From assembly GCA_017883125.1 (NCBI GenBank), contig JADGOD010000096.1:1-17508 (forward strand): a DNA stretch of 17,508 bases. The letters are read 5' to 3'. A program made the translations under genes and the position numbers. Each line of letters starts with the position of its first letter. Positions within the stretch are counted from its first letter, which is position 1. Origin of the DNA: Acidimicrobiales bacterium (GTDB taxonomy: Bacteria > Actinomycetota > Acidimicrobiia > Acidimicrobiales > RAAP-2). The notes beneath the pieces are model-generated. The model did not search any database. It was not told where the DNA came from and saw only the letters and a program-made list of their open reading frames with translations. Below, one piece after another: positions 1-7,554 of this stretch.

Positions 1-252
1 AATCCTCTGCCGCGGACCCGGCGCTTCGTGTCGAACGTCCGCGTCCGGCGGACCGAGGGCGGCGAGCTTCACGTCTCGAGCTACCTGCTGCTGCTGCGAA
101 CCCGCCACGACCAGGAGTCCCACGAGCTGATCTCGGCAGAGCGCCGTGACCTGCTCGGTCGCAACCCAGCGGGGAGCCTCGAGCTGGGCGTGCGCGAGAT
201 CACCATCGATCAGACACGCCTGGGCGTGTCGTACCTTCCGATCCCGCTGTGA
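1..252 (+). CDS. Ring-hydroxylating dioxygenase beta (small) subunit, 3' end only
   Basis: The frame is open from the first base to a TGA at 250-252, giving the last 83 residues; the gene starts outside the window. The segment RRFVSNVRVRR, then a beta-strand-rich stretch (SSYLLLLRTR) and the ending ERRDLLGR...LELGVREITIDQT match the C-terminus of beta subunits of Rieske non-haem iron aromatic-ring-hydroxylating dioxygenases (NTF2-like fold). In the family this subunit is mostly structural, holding the alpha3beta3 hexamer together, while the alpha subunit carries the Rieske centre and the mononuclear iron. The alpha subunit is presumably upstream, outside the window. It is followed after 70 bases by ALDH1 on the same strand, so the two may share a transcript. 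The family call is firm; the substrate is unknown. Confidence 0.82.
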   Translation, partial: NPLPRTRRFVSNVRVRRTEGGELHVSSYLLLLRTRHDQESHELISAERRDLLGRNPAGSLELGVREITIDQTRLGVSYLPIPL

Positions 253-287
253 TCCCATCTACGACGTCAAGTACAGCAGTGACCGAT

Positions 288-302
288 ACCGGACATGCCG
301 GT
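288..302. repeat. Short inverted repeat upstream of ALDH1
   Basis: ACCGG-ACATG-CCGGT has perfect 5-base arms. It lies about 20 bases before the ALDH1 start, between it and the dioxygenase gene. It could be a small operator or an mRNA hairpin; arms this short in GC-rich DNA may be chance. Confidence 0.25.
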
Positions 303-322
303 TCAGAGAGAAGGCACAGACA

Positions 323-1756
323 ATGAGTGACACGACACGCGACGACCTGTTGTTCATCGAGGGAGAGTTCGTCTCCGCCAAGAGCTCCGCTCGCGTCGGC
401 CTCGTGAACCCCGCGACCGAGGAGGTCGTCGGCCACGTCCCTGACGCCAACGAGCAGGACATCGACCTCGCCGTCAGCGCAGCGCAGCGAGCGCTTCCGG
501 CGTGGAGAGCGATCTCGCCCACCGAGCGCGCTCGGCTCCTCGACGCGCTGACGGATGGGATCGAGGCTCGCGCCGCGGAGATGGATGCACTCCTGACCAA
601 GGAGAACGGCGCGCCGGGGTATTGGGCGGCGTACACGGGCAGCGGGGGGCGGTTCCTCTACAAGAACGCAGCTCGGCTCGCGGCGAGCCTGGAGGTCGAA
701 GAGGTACGGGAGTCGCCGGCTGGCCGCTCCCTGCTCCAGCATGAGCCGGTGGGTGTCGTGGGCGCGATCGTGCCCTGGAACTCGCCACAGGTGCTGCTGG
801 CGTCGAAGGTGGGCCCCGCACTGGCAGCCGGGTGCACCGTGGTCGCCAAGCCGTCGCCGGAGACGTCGCTCGACACGTACCTGCTCGCAGAGATCATGAA
901 CGAGGTCGGCTTCCCGCCCGGAGTGGTCAATATCGTGACCGGGGGCCGGGACGCCGGGGCCGCCCTGGTCCGTCACGCTGACGTCAACATGGTGTCGTTC
1001 ACCGGCTCGACTGCTGCAGGACGGTCGATCGCCTCGGTCTGCGGCGAGCAGCTCAAGCCGGTGAGCGCCGAGTTGGGTGGCAAGTCCGCAGCGGTGCTGC
1101 TCGAAGACGTCGATTTGGGTCTCTTCGCGCAGTCGATCATGTCGGAGGTCATCCCGTTCTCGGGTCAGGTCTGCTACGCCTGCACGCGGATCTTGGTCCA
1201 TCGCAGCCGGTTCGACGAGGTTCTCGATCTCCTTCGAACGACGCTAGAGCAGGCGCCGGTCGGAGATCCGACCGATCCCTCGACGATGTTCGGTCCGCTC
1301 ATCACCGCGGTCCAGCGAGACAAGGTCGAGGGGTACATCAGCTCAGGGCTGGCAGAGGGTGCACGGCTCGTGCTCGGAGGGGGCCGCCCGGCCGGGCTGT
1401 CGAAGGGCTTCTACGTCGAGCCGACGATCTTCGTCGATGTCCGACCTGAGATGCGCATCTACCAGGAGGAGATCTTCGGACCCGTGCTCGCCGTCGTGCC
1501 CTTCTCGGACGACGACGAGGCGATCGCGCTGGAGAACAACTCGGACTACGGACTCTCGGGCACTGTCTTCGGTCAGGATCTCGACCACGCGAACGCCATC
1601 GCCAGGCGGATGCAGACCGGCAGGGTCATGGTCAATGGCGGTCGTGGGGCATCGCGATTCTCGTCGCTGCGGAAGGCCAGCGGGCTGGGCACCGTGGGCG
1701 ACATGGACTCGCTGGCGACCTACCTGCAGACCAAGAACATCACCCAACCGGTCTGA
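323..1756 (+). CDS. NAD(P)-dependent aldehyde dehydrogenase (ALDH1)
   Basis: A 477-residue aldehyde dehydrogenase, about normal length. Visible ALDH landmarks are the PWN motif (Asn153), AKPS with Lys176, the FTGST cofactor turn near 226-230, the general-base motif ELGGK with Glu250, and the nucleophile in GQVC (Cys284). The family oxidises an aldehyde to a carboxylate with reduction of NAD(P)+. The ATG at 323 is chosen because AGAAGG lies about 9 bases upstream and the family N-terminus begins there; an in-frame extension back to 146 overlaps the dioxygenase gene and has no family similarity. It follows a ring-hydroxylating dioxygenase subunit, so oxidation of an aldehyde in the same ring-degradation pathway is likely. 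It is only distantly similar to ALDH2 and the ALDH2-like fragment at the right end, so it is not part of that duplication. Exact substrate unknown. Confidence 0.9.
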   Translation: MSDTTRDDLLFIEGEFVSAKSSARVGLVNPATEEVVGHVPDANEQDIDLAVSAAQRALPAWRAISPTERARLLDALTDGIEARAAEMDALLTKENGAPGYWAAYTGSGGRFLYKNAARLAASLEVEEVRESPAGRSLLQHEPVGVVGAIVPWNSPQVLLASKVGPALAAGCTVVAKPSPETSLDTYLLAEIMNEVGFPPGVVNIVTGGRDAGAALVRHADVNMVSFTGSTAAGRSIASVCGEQLKPVSAELGGKSAAVLLEDVDLGLFAQSIMSEVIPFSGQVCYACTRILVHRSRFDEVLDLLRTTLEQAPVGDPTDPSTMFGPLITAVQRDKVEGYISSGLAEGARLVLGGGRPAGLSKGFYVEPTIFVDVRPEMRIYQEEIFGPVLAVVPFSDDDEAIALENNSDYGLSGTVFGQDLDHANAIARRMQTGRVMVNGGRGASRFSSLRKASGLGTVGDMDSLATYLQTKNITQPV

Positions 1757-1763
1757 CCGACCT

Positions 1764-1776
1764 GACGCTCGGCGTC
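1764..1776 (+). terminator. Weak hairpin after ALDH1
   Basis: GACGC-TCG-GCGTC is a 5-pair stem with a 3-base loop, starting 8 bases after the ALDH1 stop. There is no T tract. It could contribute to termination, but the stem is short. Confidence 0.25.
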
Positions 1777-1905
1777 GCCGATCGTGGCGTCGGGGTCGTG
1801 CCCGGGTGGGCTCCGATCACAGGCGCGCGGGCCTGTCGCTCTGCGGGGAAGGCCCATCGCTCAAACAGGGCATCGCATGAGTGGTGCTGACACGGCAGGC
1901 AGTAG

Positions 1906-1937
1906 CGTCAATGAGAATTGTAGATAGTCGTCAATGA
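1906..1937 (+). promoter_or_regulatory. Candidate regulatory site upstream of the ETF fusion
   Basis: CGTCAATGA occurs twice as direct repeats, at 1906-1914 and 1929-1937 (23 bases apart, about two helical turns). Between and overlapping them, 1918-1932 contains AGATAGT, the reverse complement of the ACTATCT core also seen at 4039-4053 and 14172-14186. The stretch is AT-richer than its surroundings and lies about 65 bases before the GTG at 2001. This suggests regulator binding near a promoter. It is inferred from repeats only. Confidence 0.4.
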
Positions 1938-2000
1938 ACGGATGAAGGCCCTTTCGAGGCCTCCCGCCACCTGAAGGAGCAGCGCAGAGGTGTTGAACAC

Positions 2001-3791
2001 GTGAGAGCCCTACGGATCGCAGCATTGGTGAAGCAGGTCCCGGCCTTCGTGGAGATGACCCTCGGCCCGGACGGACGTCTCGTGCGTCAGGGGCTGGACC
2101 TCGAGCTGGGCGCCTACTGCCGACGAGCGGTGGGCAAGGCGGTCGAGCTGGCCGGATCCGCCGAGCAGGGCTCGGTCACCGTCATCACCCTGGGGCCGCC
2201 CTCGGCGGAGGACGCGCTGCGCGAAGCCATCGCATGGGGCCTCGATCGTGACGTCGAGATCAGCGGCGTCCTCGCCACGGACCTCGCGTTCGCCGGGAGC
2301 GACACGTTCGCCACCGCCAGGGCGCTCGCGGCGGTCATCGAGCGGGAGGGGCCCTTCGACCTCATCCTGACGGGGAAGAACTCGCTCGACTCGGACACCG
2401 GGCAGGTACCGCCTCAGGTTGCCGAGCTGCTGGATCTGCCCTTCGCCACCGGCGTCAAGCAGCTCACGCTCACCGACGGCCGGCTCAGCCTCGGTTGCGA
2501 GCTCGACGACGCCTGGGCGGACGTCGAGGTGCAGCTTCCAGCGTTGCTCTCGTGCGCGGAGCGGCTGGGCGATCCTGCCAAGGTCCCGCCGGACCGGCGG
2601 GCCACGGTTCCTGCCGAGCTGATCCGCTCGGTCAGCGCCGCCGAGCTGGGCCCCGGACCTTGGGGGGAGGCGGCGAGCCTGACCAGGGTCGGTGAGGCTC
2701 GCGAGATGTCCGTGAATCGACGCAGACAGCTCTCTCCGGATGCTCCGCTCGCCGCCCAGGTGAAGGAGGCCGTCGAGGTGCTCGTGGAGCGAGCAGCGCT
2801 CGTCTTCGGCCAGGTGCAGGAGCCGGGACGGCTACCTGAGACCGGCGGGCCGGGCCCCGTCGTCGCCGTCGTAGCGGAGTCTGGTCGTGACCCGCTCACC
2901 AGAGAGCTCTGTGGTGCAGCGGCTCAGCTCGCGTCCGAGCTCGGCGGTTCTACCGTGCTGCTTGCGCCACAGGAGCTGACCACAGCTGAGGCTGGCTCCT
3001 GGGGGGCAGACCGTCTCGTCAGGGTGGTCGGCGCCGAGGCCGACGAAGACGTCGCCCGCTCCGTGGAGAGCTGGGCCCGCACCGAGCAGCCTTGGGCGAT
3101 CATCGCCGGGTCGACCGCCTACGGCCGCGAGGTGGCTGCTCGAGTCGCTGCCGCACTCGATGCCGGGCTCACCGGCGATGCCGTCGACCTTGAGGTGGTG
3201 GACGGTCGGATGGTCGCGTGGAAGCCCGCGTTCGGAGGACAGCTCGTCGTCGCCATCACGGCCACCTCGCCGCTTCAGATGGTGACGGTCCGCGCTGGTG
3301 TCCTGCCTCGACCGCTCCCTCGAGAGCACGTCGCGGAGCTCACCGAGCTCGCCGTCGAGCCTCGCCATCGTCTCAGGATCAAGGATCGACACGCAGAGGA
3401 CTCCCTCGAAGCCCTTGAGGAGGCCGAGGTCGTCGTGAGCGTCGGCCAGGGCATCGAGCCGGATGATTACGGGCAGCTCACCGAGCTGTGCCAGCTGCTC
3501 GGGGCTGAGATCGGCTGCACGCGCAAGGTCACCGACAAGGGATGGATGCCCCACGCCCGACAGATCGGGATCACCGGCCGGTCGATCGCGCCGCGCCTCT
3601 TCGTGGGGGTCGGCACCAGCGGGAAGTTCAACCACACGGCCGGGATCCGCTCGGCCGGGACGGTTCTTGGCATCAACCCGGACCCTGACGCCCCTCTCTG
3701 GGACTACTGCGACGCCGGCGTGGTCGCCACCTGGCAAGAGGTGCTTCCGCTCCTGGTCGAAGAGCTCCGAGGAGTCCTCCCGCCTCGATGA
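2001..3791 (+). CDS. Fused electron transfer flavoprotein, beta and alpha subunits in one chain
   Basis: A 596-residue protein joining both ETF subunits. Residues 1 to about 260 are EtfB-like: start MRALRIAALVKQVP, then GKNSLDSDTGQVPPQ near 125-139, the beta-subunit nucleotide-binding signature. Residues about 285-596 are EtfA-like: GREVAARVAAALDAGLTGD near 375-393, then the FAD domain with TRK (507-509), GWMPHARQIGITG (514-526), GTSGKFNH (538-545) and INPDPDAP (558-565). ETFs accept electrons from acyl-CoA and related dehydrogenases and pass them to ETF-quinone oxidoreductase. In most bacteria the subunits are two genes; single-chain versions occur in some actinobacteria. The GTG at 2001 has AGAGG about 10 bases upstream, and the nearby TTG is out of frame. 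No acyl-CoA dehydrogenase or ETF-QO gene lies in the window, so its partners are elsewhere. Confidence 0.88.
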   Translation: MRALRIAALVKQVPAFVEMTLGPDGRLVRQGLDLELGAYCRRAVGKAVELAGSAEQGSVTVITLGPPSAEDALREAIAWGLDRDVEISGVLATDLAFAGSDTFATARALAAVIEREGPFDLILTGKNSLDSDTGQVPPQVAELLDLPFATGVKQLTLTDGRLSLGCELDDAWADVEVQLPALLSCAERLGDPAKVPPDRRATVPAELIRSVSAAELGPGPWGEAASLTRVGEAREMSVNRRRQLSPDAPLAAQVKEAVEVLVERAALVFGQVQEPGRLPETGGPGPVVAVVAESGRDPLTRELCGAAAQLASELGGSTVLLAPQELTTAEAGSWGADRLVRVVGAEADEDVARSVESWARTEQPWAIIAGSTAYGREVAARVAAALDAGLTGDAVDLEVVDGRMVAWKPAFGGQLVVAITATSPLQMVTVRAGVLPRPLPREHVAELTELAVEPRHRLRIKDRHAEDSLEALEEAEVVVSVGQGIEPDDYGQLTELCQLLGAEIGCTRKVTDKGWMPHARQIGITGRSIAPRLFVGVGTSGKFNHTAGIRSAGTVLGINPDPDAPLWDYCDAGVVATWQEVLPLLVEELRGVLPPR

Positions 3792-3984
3792 GCCGGCTGC
3801 TCCTCGGACCTGGGTGACTCCCGGAGGATCTGACAGGGTGCTCCGGTTCGCCGAGGCCGTCGGGGCGCGCGGGCTGCAGCGGGGAGTCGGGGAGGTTGAC
3901 CGTCGCGCTCCGCGGCGCCGCTCGAGTCGGCCGACATCGCGGTCGGGGTGCCTCAGGGCATCTTCTGACCAGGCGATCGCCGCA

Positions 3985-4010
3985 ATTCTGCGTGATAGAA
4001 TATCAGAAAC
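3985..4010. repeat. Overlapping inverted repeats with GAATATC element
   Basis: ATTCT (3985-3989) pairs with AGAAT (3997-4001), and TGATA-GAA-TATCA (3993-4005) is a perfect 5-3-5 inverted repeat. GAATATCAGAAAC (3998-4010) matches GAATATCGTAAAC at 14165-14177, the left part of the palindrome upstream of the oxocamphor-hydrolase-like gene, at 11 of 13 bases. A regulator-binding role is inferred. Confidence 0.4.
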
Positions 4011-4038
4011 AGAGAAGACGCCTCTCCTCCCTGTTGTG

Positions 4039-4053
4039 GTGAACTATCTTAAG
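4039..4053. promoter_or_regulatory. Candidate operator half-site (ACTATCTT motif)
   Basis: GTGAACTATCTTAAG matches GTAAACTATCTTCAA at 14172-14186 at 12 of 15 positions, and a weaker version lies on the opposite strand at 1918-1932. It sits about 56 bases before the extradiol dioxygenase start. The recurrence ahead of separate transcription units suggests one shared regulator. Confidence 0.42.
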
Positions 4054-4109
4054 GTGGTTGACTGAGCACGGAGAGTGGAGCGTTCCGGGGACGCGTTGAG
4101 GGGGATTTC

Positions 4110-5072
4110 GTGAAGCTGCACGGTCTGGGATATGTCGGGTTCTCGATGCCCGATCCTTCTGTCTGGCTGTCGTTCGGGACCGAGGTGCTCGGGATGATGC
4201 CTGCACGCGCCCTGCCCGGCGAGCAATCCGGCCAGATGGGCTCGGGCTTGGGCGCGGAGAGCTCGGGGTCCGGGGTGGCGCCTGACGGCTCCATCTACCT
4301 GAAGATGGACGACCGCCAGTGGCGCATCGGCGTTCACCCCGGCGACGCGGTGGGTCTCGCCTACATCGGCTTCGAGGTGGCCGACGACGTGGCGCTCGCG
4401 GTGGCCGTGGCCGAGATCGAGGCAACCGGCACCCCCATCGCCCAGGGGACGCCCGAGGAGGCTTCCGCTCGTGGCGTCCAGGGTCTCGCGTGGTGCACCG
4501 ATCCCTCGGGCAACCGCGTCGAGGTGTTCCACGGCCCGGTGCAGGACCGGCACTTCGTGTCGCCGACCGAGTCCGAGTTCCTGACCGGTGAGCTGGGGCT
4601 GGGACATCTGCTCATGATGGTGCCCGACATAGAGGCCAGCCTCGGTTTCTATCGCGGCGTCCTCGGCTTCAAGCGCTCTGACTTCATCAGCCCCGTCCCG
4701 GGGATCTCCTTGCACTTCCTGCGGTGCACGCCACGTCACCACTCGATCGGGCTCGCGCATCTGGGCCCCATCAACGCCATCCACCATCTGATGGTGGAGA
4801 TGACGACCATCGACGGTGTCGGCGCTGCGCTCGATCGTGCCATGGACGCCGGCTACACGATCACCAAGACGCTGGGCCGCCACCTCAACGATCGCATGGT
4901 GTCCTTCTACCTGAAGGACCCGCTGGGCTTCGACGTCGAGGTGGGCTTCGACGGCCTGATCGTCGACGACGCGACCTGGTGCGAGCACGAGGCCAGCGGG
5001 GGCGAGCCCTGGGGCCACCGAGGGATGAACGTGCCGATTCCGGCAGAGATCCGGGAGGGAGGAAAGCCATGA
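4110..5072 (+). CDS. Type I extradiol ring-cleavage dioxygenase (BphC-like, vicinal oxygen chelate fold)
   Basis: A 320-residue, two-domain protein with the length and motifs of 2,3-dihydroxybiphenyl 1,2-dioxygenase-type enzymes, which cleave a catechol ring beside its hydroxyls using Fe(II) (sometimes Mn(II)) and O2. In the C-terminal catalytic domain the metal ligands can be placed: His166 (GLGH), His226 (IHHLMVE) and Glu277 (FDVEVG). Conserved second-shell residues are visible: RHH at 209-211, LGRHLND at 255-261 (His258) and Tyr267 (SFYLKDP). The N-terminal domain (about 1-145) is the usual non-catalytic duplicate. The GTG start at 4110 has GAGGGGG about 5 bases upstream. The stop overlaps the ALDH2 start (ATGA), so the two are translationally coupled. 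Substrate range (monocyclic, biphenyl-like or terpenoid/steroid catechol) cannot be told. Confidence 0.9.
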   Translation: MKLHGLGYVGFSMPDPSVWLSFGTEVLGMMPARALPGEQSGQMGSGLGAESSGSGVAPDGSIYLKMDDRQWRIGVHPGDAVGLAYIGFEVADDVALAVAVAEIEATGTPIAQGTPEEASARGVQGLAWCTDPSGNRVEVFHGPVQDRHFVSPTESEFLTGELGLGHLLMMVPDIEASLGFYRGVLGFKRSDFISPVPGISLHFLRCTPRHHSIGLAHLGPINAIHHLMVEMTTIDGVGAALDRAMDAGYTITKTLGRHLNDRMVSFYLKDPLGFDVEVGFDGLIVDDATWCEHEASGGEPWGHRGMNVPIPAEIREGGKP

Positions 5073-6544
5073 CGATGGCCGAGACGATGGCGAAGGCGGA
5101 GGAGATGCTCCGCCCCGGCCGCATGCTGATCGGTGACCAGTGGGTCGCCGAGGGGAGCGCGGGCGAGTATGTCCACATCAACCCCAGCACGGGCAAGGCT
5201 CACCCGCCGATCCCGATCGGTGGTGCGCAGGAGATAGACCAGGCGGTCAATGCGGCCAGGGCCGCGCAGCCCGCCTGGTGGGGCATGCCGAGAGACGCCC
5301 GTCGTGACACGCTGCTGCGCCTCGCGGCGCTGCTGCGCGAGCACGCCGAAGAGCTCGCGACGCTGACCGTCCTCGACAACGGATCACCGTACATCTTGGC
5401 GCTGAGCGGGCCGCTGGCTGCAGCCGACTACTTCACCTACTACGCGGGCTGGGTCGACAAGGTGGGCGGCCAGGTCATCCCCACCTGGCCGGCACCGGCG
5501 CTGGACTACACCCTCCAGGAGCCCTACGGGGTGGTCGGGGTGATCATCCCGTGGAACGTGCCGATGCACAACGTCGGCCAGGTGATCGGCGCCGCCCTCG
5601 CCGCGGGCAACGCCGTGCTGTTCAAGCCACCGGAGCTCGCGCCCTTCACGGTGCTGCGCTTCGGTGAGCTCGTGCTCGAGGCGGGGATCCCGCCGGGGAT
5701 CGTGAACATCGTGCCGGGTGGCCCTGAGAGCGGCAAGGCGCTCGTCTCCCACCCGGGGGTCGACAAGATCCACTTCATCGGCAGCGGGGCCACGGCGCGC
5801 CACATCATGGCGTCGGCAGCCGAGACCCTCAAGCCGGTCACGCTCGAGCTCGGGGGCAAGTCGGCCAACCTCGTCTTCGCCGACGCCGACCTGCAGGCCG
5901 CCGCGGCCCACGCGGCTTACCGTGCGATGGGCAACGCCGGCCAGGGCTGCATCCTGCCCACGCGGCTGTTCGTCGAAGACAGCATCTACGACCAGTTCGT
6001 CGGCATGGTGGTGGGCATCACCCAGTCGATGAAGGTGGGCAACCCCTTCGAGGAGGGGGTCATGGTGGGTCCGGTGATCGACACGCGGGCTTGCGAGCGG
6101 ATCCTCGGGGTCATCGAGCGTGCCAAGTCCGAGGGCGCCGGCACGCTTCTCACCGGTGGTGGACGCATCGGGGGTGACCTCAAGGGTGGTTACTTCATTG
6201 AGCCCACGATCTTCGGTGACGTCGATCACTCGAGCGATATCGCCCAGAACGAGATCTTCGGCCCGGTGCTCTCGGTGTTCCGCTTCAAGGACGAGGCCGA
6301 GGCGGTCGCCCTGGCCAACGACACCAGCTACGGGCTCGCCGGGTACATCCAGACCAACGACCTGCGCCGCGCCCACCGCGTCGCCGCCGCGCTCGAAGCG
6401 GGTTCGATCGGCGTGAACGGCGCCGGCGTGCAGATCGGTGCACCGATGGGGGGCGTGAAGCAGAGCGGCTTCGGAACGATGGGTGGCCGCTACGGACTCG
6501 AGGACTTCATGCGACCGAAGAACATCTACATCCCGCTGACGTGA
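5069..6544 (+). CDS. NAD(P)-dependent aldehyde dehydrogenase (ALDH2), coupled to the extradiol dioxygenase
   Basis: A full-length 491-residue aldehyde dehydrogenase. Landmarks are PWN with Asn163, FKPPE with Lys186, FIGSG near 236-240, LELGGK with Glu260 and GQGC with Cys294. The ATG at 5069 overlaps the preceding stop by 4 bases and has GGGAGGGAGGA just upstream inside the extradiol gene. In meta-cleavage pathways an ALDH next to the extradiol enzyme often oxidises a semialdehyde ring-cleavage product, so a hydroxymuconic-semialdehyde-like substrate is a reasonable inference. An aldehyde made by side-chain oxidation is an alternative. The 3' half, from the ELGGK region to the stop, is duplicated in inverted orientation at 16682-17392, including a 47-base identical run (6092-6138 versus 17091-17137). 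The gene ends with GLEDFMRPKNIYIPLT, also nearly shared by that copy. Confidence 0.93.
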   Translation: MTMAETMAKAEEMLRPGRMLIGDQWVAEGSAGEYVHINPSTGKAHPPIPIGGAQEIDQAVNAARAAQPAWWGMPRDARRDTLLRLAALLREHAEELATLTVLDNGSPYILALSGPLAAADYFTYYAGWVDKVGGQVIPTWPAPALDYTLQEPYGVVGVIIPWNVPMHNVGQVIGAALAAGNAVLFKPPELAPFTVLRFGELVLEAGIPPGIVNIVPGGPESGKALVSHPGVDKIHFIGSGATARHIMASAAETLKPVTLELGGKSANLVFADADLQAAAAHAAYRAMGNAGQGCILPTRLFVEDSIYDQFVGMVVGITQSMKVGNPFEEGVMVGPVIDTRACERILGVIERAKSEGAGTLLTGGGRIGGDLKGGYFIEPTIFGDVDHSSDIAQNEIFGPVLSVFRFKDEAEAVALANDTSYGLAGYIQTNDLRRAHRVAAALEAGSIGVNGAGVQIGAPMGGVKQSGFGTMGGRYGLEDFMRPKNIYIPLT

Positions 6545-6639
6545 CGGAGGTCGGGGCGATGGCCTACCTCGTGTCCTCCGACTCGGACTTTGTGACGGGT
6601 CAGATCCTCAACGTCAACTGCGGGTGGATGCTCCACTGA
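6541..6639 (+). pseudogene. 3' remnant of a short-chain dehydrogenase/reductase
   Basis: In the frame ending at TGA 6637-6639, the sequence from about 6541 reads VTEVGAMAYLVSSDSDF then VTGQILNVNCGWMLH. This is the usual ending of a classical SDR (DVA..V.YL.SD...F.TGQ.L.V.GGW). Only about 32 codons remain. The similarity starts at the ALDH2 stop codon, and upstream in that frame the sequence is ALDH2 read out of frame. It has no plausible start for an SDR and lacks the Rossmann and Ser-Tyr-Lys parts. It differs in sequence from the intact SDR at 6800-7522. It is probably the scar of a deletion or insertion that joined ALDH2 to what was once an SDR gene. Confidence 0.6.
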
Positions 6640-6668
6640 GCCCGTTGAGCGATCGTCTGCGAGAGAAT

Positions 6669-6699
6669 GCAACGGGCCCGCACTCTGCGGTCCCGTTGC
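6669..6699 (+). terminator. Strong hairpin terminator after ALDH2 and the SDR remnant
   Basis: Bases 6669-6682 pair with 6686-6699: 14 positions with one C/T mismatch and a CTC loop. It has no T tract, as is common for actinobacterial hairpin terminators. Its position between the SDR remnant and the next promoter region fits the end of the extradiol-ALDH2 transcript. Confidence 0.62.
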
Positions 6700-6766
6700 A
6701 GCGCTCTTCGGGGGAGATCGGCCTCATGCGGAGTAGGTCCGACGAGCCCGCCGCACCACGGCGAGA

Positions 6767-6782
6767 ACAAGCGTACGAGTGT
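6767..6782. promoter_or_regulatory. 16-base palindrome upstream of the SDR gene
   Basis: ACA-NN-CGTACG-NN-TGT is symmetric at 12 of 16 positions and centred on CGTACG. It ends 6 bases before the ribosome binding site AAGGAGAT of the SDR gene. It could be an operator acting on the SDR promoter or on its translation. No promoter hexamers were identified with confidence. Confidence 0.35.
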
Positions 6783-6799
6783 CACCAAGGAGATCGACC

Positions 6800-7522
6800 A
6801 TGAGCGAACCCACCACGAACCGCAGTGAGCAGGTCGTCGTTGTCACGGGCGCGGCCCGCGGGATCGGCGCGGCGATCGCTGGTCGCTTCGCCCAACAGGG
6901 CGCGACCGTGATCGGCGCCGATCTCGAGCCGCCCGCTGACGGTGACCCGCGTGTCACCTATGAGCAGGTCGACGTCTCCTCGGCCGACGATGTCGCCGCG
7001 CTGTTCTCCCGCATCAGAGCGGCCCATGGGCGCGTCGACGTGCTCGTGAACAACGCGGGGATCTGGTTCCGGCGTCCCTTCCGTGAGATCTCGGTGGACG
7101 AGTGGGACTTGGTGATGGGGGTCAACCTGCGCGGGGTGTTCCTGTGCACCAAGGAGGCTGTCGAGCTGATGGCGGAGGCCGGGGGTGGCGCAGTCGTCAA
7201 CCTCGGCTCCCAGGCCGGCCTGACCGTGACCCGCGGCCAGGGAGCCCACTACGCCGCGTCCAAGGCAGCGATCGCGCACCTCACCAAGGTGCTCGCCTTC
7301 GAGCTCGGACCCCTTGGGATCCGGGTCAACTGCGTCGCCCCGGGAGCCACGCCGGTCGACCCTTCGCTCATCCCACCCGAGGTGCTGGCCCAGATCCCGC
7401 TCGGACGGGCAGGGGTGCCAGAGGACACCGTCGGCGCATGCGCCTTCCTCGCGTCGGCGGAGGCCAGCTACATCACCGGCCAGACGCTGCTGGTGAACGG
7501 GGGAGCGATCGGGCTGATCTGA
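6800..7522 (+). CDS. Classical short-chain dehydrogenase/reductase, probably NAD(H)-dependent
   Basis: A 240-residue classical SDR. The cofactor glycine motif TGAARGIG is at 16-23, Asp41 ends the second beta strand (which favours NAD(H) over NADP(H)), NNAG is at 84-87, and the catalytic set is Asn109, Ser137, Tyr151 and Lys155 (YAASK). It ends with YITGQTLLVNGG, as usual. Such enzymes oxidise alcohols or dihydrodiols or reduce ketones. In this context a cis-dihydrodiol or cyclic alcohol dehydrogenase role is plausible but not shown. The ATG at 6800 has AAGGAGAT about 7 bases upstream and is preferred over the in-frame start at 6779. It follows a terminator, so it is probably transcribed on its own. 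It converges with marR. Confidence 0.92.
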   Translation: MSEPTTNRSEQVVVVTGAARGIGAAIAGRFAQQGATVIGADLEPPADGDPRVTYEQVDVSSADDVAALFSRIRAAHGRVDVLVNNAGIWFRRPFREISVDEWDLVMGVNLRGVFLCTKEAVELMAEAGGGAVVNLGSQAGLTVTRGQGAHYAASKAAIAHLTKVLAFELGPLGIRVNCVAPGATPVDPSLIPPEVLAQIPLGRAGVPEDTVGACAFLASAEASYITGQTLLVNGGAIGLI

Positions 7523-7533
7523 CGCCCCCCGTT

Positions 7534-7554
7534 GCTGAGCCACGGTGGTTCAGC
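7534..7554. terminator. Hairpin between the convergent SDR and MarR genes
   Basis: GCTGAGCCA (7534-7542) pairs with TGGTTCAGC (7546-7554) through nine positions including one G-T pair, with a three-base loop. It starts 12 bases after the SDR stop and could terminate the SDR transcript. It is about 75 bases beyond the marR stop on the other strand, so it may serve both. Confidence 0.55.

Larger units (their letters stand above)
3792..4109 (+). promoter_or_regulatory. Intergenic region upstream of the extradiol dioxygenase operon
   Basis: These 318 bases hold no convincing gene; the frame open across 3463-4065 is an out-of-frame continuation through the ETF gene. From about 3980 the composition becomes AT-richer, as expected of a promoter. 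Two candidate elements are listed separately: an inverted-repeat cluster at 3985-4010 and a motif at 4039-4053. No clear -35/-10 pair was identified. Confidence 0.45.

Noticed and set aside
1828..1856. GGGCCT...AGGCCC inverted repeat after ALDH1 as a terminator
   Set aside because: A 6-base stem with a loop of about 17 bases is too weak to support.
2832..3737. 301-codon minus-strand frame opposite the ETF fusion
   Set aside because: No domain; the plus-strand ETF motifs continue through the whole stretch.
2001..3791. Fusion caused by a sequencing error joining separate etfB and etfA
   Set aside because: The frame is continuous with a plausible linker and no leftover start or ribosome binding site was noticed at the join; single-chain ETFs are known.
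5384..6376. Long minus-strand open frame (330 codons) opposite ALDH2
   Set aside because: It mirrors ALDH2 codons in GC-rich DNA, has no recognisable domain, and ALDH2 is clearly real.
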